A stretch of DNA of 47,968 nt from Klebsiella oxytoca NBRC 105695 (GTDB lineage Bacteria; Pseudomonadota; Gammaproteobacteria; Enterobacterales; Enterobacteriaceae), in assembly GCF_001598695.1 (NCBI RefSeq), contig NZ_BCZK01000022.1:1-47968 (forward strand). Reading direction: 5' to 3'. The translations under genes were made by a program, and so were the position numbers. Below the pieces are notes generated by a model that saw only the letters and a list, made by a program, of their open reading frames with translations, was not told where the DNA came from and searched no databases. Positions 40,488-47,968 of the stretch are shown here, piece after piece; the stretch's first letter is position 1; the number at the start of each line of letters is the position of its first letter.

Positions 40488-40925
40488 TCAGCTTGTGGCA
40501 ATCAGAACCAGGGCGACAACGATTAACAGCAGAGCAATAAGCCGCCGCCCATCGATTTTACGTTTTGGCGAACCGAACAGACCGTAATGGTCGATCAGCA
40601 GGCTTTTACAGACCTGGCCGGCAAGAATGCCGATCATCGTCATAGCGATACCGATCACCGGTACGGCAACGGTTAAAATGACGACGTAAATGGGTCCCAG
40701 CACGCCTCCGGTGAGCTGCCAGCCGGGTAAAGAGAAAAATGAGGGGCTCTGGCGCGGGCCAAACAGCAGCATCAGCAAAAACGTGAGGGCGCTCCCGACG
40801 CCAAATATACTGAACGTCGCCCATAAATCCCCTACCTGACCGGCCAGCGGTCCCAGTAGCCCGGCTTCGACGGACAGACCCATGCCGCCGGCAATCACCA
40901 GAAAAATCAGTAATAACTGCATCAT
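40488..40925 (-). CDS. YdcZ-type (DMT superfamily) half-size membrane transporter, copy B
   Basis: The product has 145 residues and five predicted helices and is the partner of copy A: LLIFLVIAGGMGLSVEAGLL, GVLGPIYVVILTVAVPVIGI and AMTMIGILAGQVCKSLLIDHYG parallel the same blocks of copy A at moderate identity. The start at 40925 (MMQLLLIF) follows CGGAATTTA; a second ATG is at 40922, and the longer frame to 40958 has no binding site. It is first in the two-gene operon. The divergent LysR-type gene begins about 100 bases away. Confidence 0.88.
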   Translation of the reverse strand: MMQLLLIFLVIAGGMGLSVEAGLLGPLAGQVGDLWATFSIFGVGSALTFLLMLLFGPRQSPSFFSLPGWQLTGGVLGPIYVVILTVAVPVIGIAMTMIGILAGQVCKSLLIDHYGLFGSPKRKIDGRRLIALLLIVVALVLIATS

Positions 40926-41021
40926 TAAATTCCGCTTATTAATCAAGCGGCAGAGCATAAAACAGCGAAGTAGTGTGAAAAACGGTACAATCAGGAAAAC
41001 ACTTTTGCGGATATTGCATAA

Positions 41022-41954
41022 ATGAGCGATGCGGGTAATGTGAATTTTCGGGCGCTACAGCTATTCATCGCCGTGTACGACAGCCAGAGCTTTTCCGTGG
41101 TGGCGCGACGGGAAGGCGTTTCCCCGTCCATGGTGTCGCGCGTCATTCATCAGCTTGAAGACTCCCTCGGCCAACAGCTGTTTTATCGTAATACCCGCGC
41201 AGTGGTGCCCACCGAAGCCGGACGTCTTTTTGCCGAACATGCCAGAGGCATCAGCGAACAGTTCAGCGCCGCCAGACGCGACCTGCAGGATCGGAGCCTT
41301 GAGCCTGGGGGGCTGGTGCGAATCAACGCCCCGGTCTACTTTGGCCAGCGCCATATTGCGCCATGGCTACCGGGTCTGAGCGAACGTTATCCACAAATGC
41401 AAATTGAGCTGGCGCTGACCGATGATTTTATCGATCCGCATCGGGAGGCGACCGATGTTATTTTCCGCATCGGTAGCCTGCCCGACTCCAGCGTTCATGC
41501 CAGAGTGCTGGGGATGCAGCATCACTATCTGGTTGCCGCCCCGCGCTATCTGCAGCGTCGCGGTGTTCCGCAGCGGCCGGAAGATCTTCGCCAGCACAGT
41601 ACGCTGGTGTACAGCGGTTCAAACGGGCCTAACCGCTGGTTATTTCGCCTCGCGGAAGGCGAATGGGTTCACTATCCGCAAACCCCGCAGCTGGCATCCA
41701 ATAACGCCGATGCGTTGCTGACCGCCGCGCTGGGCGGCATGGGGGTAATACTTTTTCCCGACTGGATGGTCAACGAAGCCATTGGCGCGGGAAGACTGAT
41801 TCATTTGATGCCTCATTTCACCGCCGCGATTAGCAGCACGCCTTCGCCAGTGTCGGCGATTTATCCTCACGCTCGCCACCCTTCGCTAAACGTACGGACG
41901 GTAATTGACTATTTTGTCGACGTTTTTGGTACGCCTTTATACTGGCAGCGCTAA
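41022..41954 (+). CDS. LysR-family transcriptional regulator
   Basis: The product has 310 residues. The winged helix-turn-helix (about 8-65) reads FRALQLFIAVYDSQSFSVVA, RREGVSPSMVSRVIHQLEDS and LGQQLFYRNTRAVVPTEAGR. The effector domain has LVRINAPVYFGQRHIAPWLP, DFIDPHREATDVIFRIGSL, the VAAPRYLQRRGVP turn and LGGMGVILFPDWMV, all typical of the AaeR/CrgA-like LysR group. It is divergent from the pair of YdcZ-type transporters, so it probably controls them. No stop-side terminator was clear. Confidence 0.92.
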   Translation: MSDAGNVNFRALQLFIAVYDSQSFSVVARREGVSPSMVSRVIHQLEDSLGQQLFYRNTRAVVPTEAGRLFAEHARGISEQFSAARRDLQDRSLEPGGLVRINAPVYFGQRHIAPWLPGLSERYPQMQIELALTDDFIDPHREATDVIFRIGSLPDSSVHARVLGMQHHYLVAAPRYLQRRGVPQRPEDLRQHSTLVYSGSNGPNRWLFRLAEGEWVHYPQTPQLASNNADALLTAALGGMGVILFPDWMVNEAIGAGRLIHLMPHFTAAISSTPSPVSAIYPHARHPSLNVRTVIDYFVDVFGTPLYWQR

Positions 41955-42189
41955 GCTTTTTTACGCATGAAAATTGTCGTAACGCAAACAATGCGTCTTC
42001 CCCGGCGCTGAAGCGGTTTTAACGATTCCTTTACCCTGAGGTTCCTATTATTGTGTTCGCGTTAATACCGAAAACTAATCATTCAACAATGACATATGTT
42101 CGGTTTTTACAAGAGCAATTGAACGGAATTATCTATTAAATCCGTAGTTTTATTCACATATCGTTTACTCGAAGCAGTGTATATCGTAA

Positions 42190-44403
<2,214 letters not shown>

Positions 44404-44426
44404 CATCTTTACCGGCAGAAATGCAC

Positions 44427-44449
44427 ATCCCGGGCCACTGGCCCGGGAT
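44427..44449. terminator. Bidirectional terminator katG/mgtU
   Basis: ATCCCGGGCC (44427-44436), loop ACT and GGCCCGGGAT (44440-44449) form a perfect 10-bp GC-rich stem between the convergent katG and mgtU. T-rich bases (CCTCTTAT) follow on the plus strand. Confidence 0.85.
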
Positions 44450-44453
44450 CCTC

Positions 44454-44540
44454 TTATCTAATCCAGATTGTCAGCAGAATAATGATGGCCGCAATAATCG
44501 CCACCTGAATAAAGACTTTATCCAGCGATCCTCTGCGCAT
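44454..44540 (-). CDS. mgtU: MgtU-like 28-residue membrane protein
   Basis: The 28-residue peptide runs MRRGSLDKVFIQVAIIAAII and ends LTIWIR: a basic start, one hydrophobic helix and a basic end. It starts eleven bases after the mgtR stop, with AAAGGGGG as ribosome binding site. In Salmonella the mgtCBR operon carries a further small gene, mgtU, coding for 28 residues; MgtU protects MgtB from degradation by FtsH. Identity of place, length and layout supports the call; I cannot compare residues in detail. It is too short for normal gene finding. Confidence 0.7.
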   Translation of the reverse strand: MRRGSLDKVFIQVAIIAAIIILLTIWIR

Positions 44541-44551
44541 CGCGCCCCCTT

Positions 44552-44644
44552 TCAGAACAGGATTTGCCAGATTGCTAACAGCAGCACCAGCAAACCCATC
44601 AGGAAAAATATCAGCGCGATGATGGTGTCCGGAGAACGATTCAT
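44552..44644 (-). CDS. mgtR: MgtR-like 30-residue regulatory peptide
   Basis: The 30-residue peptide begins MNRSPDTIIALIFFLMGLLV and ends LLLAIWQILF. It is very similar to Salmonella MgtR, which begins MNRSPDKIIALIF and ends ALWQIVF. MgtR is a single-helix inner-membrane peptide that binds MgtC and promotes its degradation by FtsH, limiting MgtC and through it virulence and ATP-synthase inhibition. It starts 18 bases after mgtB with AAGGAGG upstream. It is a genuine coding gene despite its length. Confidence 0.92.
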   Translation of the reverse strand: MNRSPDTIIALIFFLMGLLVLLLAIWQILF

Positions 44645-44662
44645 CTCTGCGCCTCCTTATCA

Positions 44663-47395
44663 TCAGAACCACTGACCGAAACGTTTGATATAGAAACGCT
44701 TCATGCCCTGCGCTACCAGGCAATAGCTGAGCAGCGTCGCGACCAGCCATGGGAAGTAGCTCAGCGGTAGCGGCTCCAGTCCGACCATCGCTCCCAGCGG
44801 CGAGAACGGAATGTAGATCCCGATAGCCATAATCACCGCGGTGGTGAGCAGCACCGGCAAGGTCGCCCGGCTCTGGATAAACGGAATTTTCTGCGTTCTC
44901 AGCATATGCACCACCAGCGTTTGCGACAGCAGTCCTTCAATAAACCACCCGGACTGGAACAGCGCCTGGGCTTCGACGTGATTTGCTGCAAACACGTACC
45001 ACATCAGCGCGAAGGTGGTGATATCAAAAATGGACGAGGTTGGGCCAATCCACAGCATAAAACGGCCGATATTCTTCGCATCCCACTTACGCGGCTTGCG
45101 CAGAAACTCTTTGTCCATTTTGTCCCACGGCAGCGAGAGCTGGGAGAGATCGTACATCAGGTTCTGAATCAGCAGATGAATCGCCAGCATCGGCAGGAAC
45201 GGAATAAACGCGCTGGCCACCAGTACCGAGAAGACGTTGCCGAAGTTAGAACTGGCAGTCATATTCAGGTACTTAATGATATTGCCGAACGTCTCACGTC
45301 CTTTGATCACCCCTTCTTCCAGCACCATCAGATCCTTTTCCAGCAGGATGATATCCGATGCCTCTTTGGCGATATCCGCCGCGCTGTCAACCGAAATGCC
45401 GACGTCCGCATCGCGCAGGGCTGGCGCATCGTTGATGCCGTCGCCGAGAAAGCCGACGGTGTGGCCGTTTTTCTGCAGCGTTTTCAGGATGCGCGACTTC
45501 TGCAGCGGCGTCAGCTTCGCGAATACCGAGCGCGTTTCCACTTCTCGCTCCAGGTCGCGATCCGTCATCGCTTCAATCTGGGCGCCGGTCAGAATACCGT
45601 GGGCATCGATGCCCACTTCCAGGCAAATACGCGCCGTAACCACCGGGTTATCGCCGGTCAGCACTTTCACCGCCACGCCGTTATCGCGCAGCGCGGTAAT
45701 GGCTTTTCCCGCGCTCTCTTTCGGCGGATCGAGGAAAGTCAGCATCCCTTCAACCGTCAATCCCTGCTCATCGGCGGTGCATAGCGGCGTGGTCAGCGCG
45801 GAGTCATCCAGCTTGCGGGTTGCGACCAGCAGCACGCGGAAGCCCTGGGCGTTATAGTCCTTCGTTTTGGCTAACAGCAGATCGCGTCGGGTTTCATCCA
45901 GCGCCACAACGTTATCGCCTTCACGAAGATGCGTGGCGACCATCAGCATCTCTTCGACCGCGCCTTTGCAGATCAGGCTTTTGTCACCGTGGCGGACATC
46001 TTCCACCGACACCGAGACCCGACGGCGGACAAAATCAAACGGCAGTTCATCAAGTTTGACAAAACGCTCTTTGGTCGCTGGCGCAATCCGCCCCTCGCCA
46101 AAGCGCAGCACCGCCCGGTCCATCAGGTTGCGCGCCCCGCTCTGGCTGCTACTGTTAAGCCAGGCCAGCGTCAGCACCCGGTCGCTCTCATGACCGCTGA
46201 CATCAAGGTGATGCTCAAGGATGATATTGTCCTGAGTTAACGTACCGGTTTTATCGGTACACAGCACGTCCATAGCGCCAAAGTTCTGGATGGCGTTCAG
46301 CCGCTTGACGATCACTTTGCGCCGCGACATGGCGATAGCGCCTTTCGCCAGGTTGGAGCTGACGATCATCGGCAGCATTTCCGGCGTCAGGCCAACCGCT
46401 ACCGCCAGGGCGAACAGCGAGGCTTCAACCCAATCACCTTTGCTGAAGCCGTTAATCAGCAGCACAATCGGTACCATCACCAGCATAAAGCGGATCAGCA
46501 GCCAGCTAACGCTGTTTACCCCGCGGTCGAACGCCGTCTGAGTACGCGTGCCGACGATGGATTTCGCCAGCGAACCAAACCAGGTACGGTTTCCGGTGGC
46601 CACCACCACCGCCTGTGCCCTGCCGCTGGTCACGTTAGTGCCCATCAGACAGATATTGCCCATCTCCAGCAGGCTTTTATCTTTGTTCGGCTCGGGAAGC
46701 CTGTCGCATCCTTTACCGGAAACGCTGGCCAGAACGTCATACTTTTCAACCGGCAGCGACTCGCCGCTGAGTATCGACTGGCTGACAAACAGGTCCCGGG
46801 ATTCCAGCAGGCGGACGTCTGCCGGAACCAGATCCCCCGCCGCCAGGAAGATGATATCCCCGGGCACCAGCTCCTCAATGGCAATTTCTTCCTGCACCGG
46901 CCCCATATTCCCGGGACCGCGACGCAGCACCGTCGCCGTGGTGCGGACCATGGATTTCAGCGCCTGCGCCGCTTTATTGGTGCGAAACTCCTGCCAGAAA
47001 CGCAATAACCCGCTCAGGCTAACCATCGTGACGATAATGATGATCCCGGTCAGATCGGTCTCTTCGCCGTTACGCAGCGGTAGCCAGTAATCGGTCACGA
47101 AGCTGACGGCGGCCAGCGCCATCAGGACATAGATAAACGGGTTATTGAATGCCTGCAAAAGCTGGATCAACGCCGGCGGCGCCTGCTCATGCGCCACTTC
47201 ATTGCGGCCGTATTCATCCAGTCGTTCAAGGGCATCTTCGGTGGTGAGCCCGTGGCGACTGCTGTTTAACCGCGCCAGCGTATGATCCGGACTGTTAAAT
47301 GCCTCGGTTTCAATGGCGAAGCTTTTTTTATGCTGCTTATCATTTTCTGACGCAGACCGGTTTATTTTCCGGTTTTCTATTTTCATGTCAGTCAT
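44663..47395 (-). CDS. mgtB: Mg2+ importing P-type ATPase MgtB
   Basis: The protein has 910 residues, a P3B-type ATPase that brings Mg2+ into the cytoplasm at low magnesium. The phosphorylated Asp is D381 in VLCTDKTGTLTQDN; the actuator has ILSGESLPVEK, the hinge GDGINDAPALRDADVGI, and ten membrane helices are expected. From the N-terminus (ENRKINRSASENDKQHKK) to the end (MKRFYIKRFGQWF) it follows Salmonella MgtB. The gene order mgtC-mgtB-mgtR-mgtU confirms MgtB instead of MgtA, which lies alone with a leader peptide. PhoP control via an upstream leader of mgtC is expected, outside the window. Confidence 0.95.
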   Translation of the reverse strand: MTDMKIENRKINRSASENDKQHKKSFAIETEAFNSPDHTLARLNSSRHGLTTEDALERLDEYGRNEVAHEQAPPALIQLLQAFNNPFIYVLMALAAVSFVTDYWLPLRNGEETDLTGIIIIVTMVSLSGLLRFWQEFRTNKAAQALKSMVRTTATVLRRGPGNMGPVQEEIAIEELVPGDIIFLAAGDLVPADVRLLESRDLFVSQSILSGESLPVEKYDVLASVSGKGCDRLPEPNKDKSLLEMGNICLMGTNVTSGRAQAVVVATGNRTWFGSLAKSIVGTRTQTAFDRGVNSVSWLLIRFMLVMVPIVLLINGFSKGDWVEASLFALAVAVGLTPEMLPMIVSSNLAKGAIAMSRRKVIVKRLNAIQNFGAMDVLCTDKTGTLTQDNIILEHHLDVSGHESDRVLTLAWLNSSSQSGARNLMDRAVLRFGEGRIAPATKERFVKLDELPFDFVRRRVSVSVEDVRHGDKSLICKGAVEEMLMVATHLREGDNVVALDETRRDLLLAKTKDYNAQGFRVLLVATRKLDDSALTTPLCTADEQGLTVEGMLTFLDPPKESAGKAITALRDNGVAVKVLTGDNPVVTARICLEVGIDAHGILTGAQIEAMTDRDLEREVETRSVFAKLTPLQKSRILKTLQKNGHTVGFLGDGINDAPALRDADVGISVDSAADIAKEASDIILLEKDLMVLEEGVIKGRETFGNIIKYLNMTASSNFGNVFSVLVASAFIPFLPMLAIHLLIQNLMYDLSQLSLPWDKMDKEFLRKPRKWDAKNIGRFMLWIGPTSSIFDITTFALMWYVFAANHVEAQALFQSGWFIEGLLSQTLVVHMLRTQKIPFIQSRATLPVLLTTAVIMAIGIYIPFSPLGAMVGLEPLPLSYFPWLVATLLSYCLVAQGMKRFYIKRFGQWF

Positions 47396-47550
47396 GATTA
47401 ATCCTCAAATTTAAGACGTCGTTATCCCTGCATAAATGACTTATGCATAATTCATTTTTACGTTATTAAACGCTTATTACTTTAATCGCCTGGGAATATC
47501 CATCATTCCCTCCTTAGACAAATGATTGTCAGAGTGAAATAGTCACGAGG
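47396..47550 (-). other. mgtC-mgtB intergenic leader
   Basis: These 155 bases are AT-rich and hold a hairpin, GGGAAT (47492-47497) with ATTCCC (47505-47510). Salmonella also has a long mgtC-mgtB spacer that allows separate control of MgtB amounts. Here it may serve as RNA processing or leader region. No open frame was found. Confidence 0.5.
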
Positions 47551-47968
47551 TTAACTCCCCTCGACGCACCAGCGGACTGACGTAATGTTTTCGTCCCCGC
47601 CAATTCTTGTCATAATGAGATCTCGCGCTTTTCGACAGTCGGTATTTCCCACCAGTTCGATGCGGATTTCTTTATGCCCTTGTTCTTTTGCTGCTGTCGA
47701 CACCAGTCCCTGAAGGCTGAGCGTCATCTCTTTACTGATATTAAGCAATAGCTGACGAATCGCGTTTTCATATTCGCTTTGACAGACAATATTCAGAACG
47801 TAGCATTTCTCTTCTTCTGTCGCGCCGGGGATCTGATTAATTCTCTGCGCCGCTTCGCGCAGTAGAATATTGGCGCAGAGGATTATCAGCGTTGCCGCCG
47901 CTGCTTGCCAGAACTGGCCTAAACCGCAGAGTACACCAATCGCCGCAGAGCACCACAGGGTTGCGGCG
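47551..47968 (-). CDS. mgtC: MgtC virulence protein, C-terminal part
   Basis: The frame is open to the window edge; the last 138 residues are present. They begin AATLWCSAAIGVLCGLGQFW, with LIILCANILLREAAQRINQI as the final membrane helix, then the soluble C-terminal domain ending RIGGDENITSVRWCVEGS. This matches Salmonella MgtC closely. MgtC is an inner-membrane factor needed for survival in macrophages and growth at low Mg2+, acting on the F1Fo ATP synthase. The N-terminal three membrane helices and the start are outside. It lies first in the mgtCBRU operon. Confidence 0.93.
   Translation of the reverse strand, partial: AATLWCSAAIGVLCGLGQFWQAAAATLIILCANILLREAAQRINQIPGATEEEKCYVLNIVCQSEYENAIRQLLLNISKEMTLSLQGLVSTAAKEQGHKEIRIELVGNTDCRKARDLIMTRIGGDENITSVRWCVEGS

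Noticed and set aside
40481..40500. TTTTACAACCTCA as a possible Tus/Ter site
   Set aside because: It misses the required core of Ter (ATGTTGTAAC); no convincing Ter site was found in the window.

Overview
The window is chromosomal DNA of an enterobacterium, most likely of the Klebsiella/Raoultella/Enterobacter group. The evidence is the dense GC-rich coding, REP/BIME repeats of enterobacterial type, a dif site whose 28 bases match the Escherichia coli dif as I remember it, and close resemblance of many products to E. coli or Salmonella proteins (DigH, Ivy, YfaZ, MgtB, MgtR, KatG, PBP2). The genus is inference. No rRNA, tRNA, CRISPR array, intact insertion sequence or prophage was recognised.

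Layout. 1-1.5 kb: the end of an acyltransferase-3 gene, a BhsA/YhcN-like periplasmic stress protein, a decayed ISNCY-type transposase start, and dif, so this is the replication terminus. 1.5-10 kb: a DUF4440 protein, the trehalose-from-glycogen operon treZ-treY-treX, a streptothricin-acetyltransferase-like GNAT and a YghA-like dehydrogenase. The treZ and dehydrogenase promoters share a 19-base sigma-S-like -10 region. 10-17 kb: small membrane proteins including a 53-residue Pmp3/YqaE homologue, YfaZ, the lysozyme inhibitor Ivy, a lone nqrE, an EAL c-di-GMP phosphodiesterase, DigH and a secreted NTF2-like protein.

17-21 kb: a regulated RND efflux module without adaptor or outer-membrane genes (small secreted protein, RND pump, TetR) behind a 16+16 base palindrome. 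21-24 kb: an ECF-type sigma factor co-transcribed with a two-helix membrane protein and divergent from a 33-residue membrane protein, then a secretory lipase. 24-27 kb: a LacI regulator with a sugar epimerase/dehydratase and a Gfo/Idh/MocA oxidoreductase; near-identical operators lie before the regulator and before the pair. 27-31 kb: a TPP riboswitch controlling tenA-thiZ-thiX-thiY (thiamin pyrimidine salvage). 31-34 kb: dat-ddc for 1,3-diaminopropane synthesis.

34-42 kb: an SDR/TetR divergent pair, a glutamine amidotransferase-like protein, a second PBP2-type transpeptidase, an XRE-cupin regulator divergent from a B3/4-domain protein, and two YdcZ-type half-size transporters divergent from a LysR regulator. 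42-48 kb: katG, converging on a magnesium/virulence operon mgtC (cut by the window edge)-mgtB-mgtR-mgtU, whose last two genes encode proteins of only 30 and 28 residues.

The content is a mix of stress, envelope and niche-adaptation modules next to the terminus, many paired with their own dedicated regulator and visible operator.
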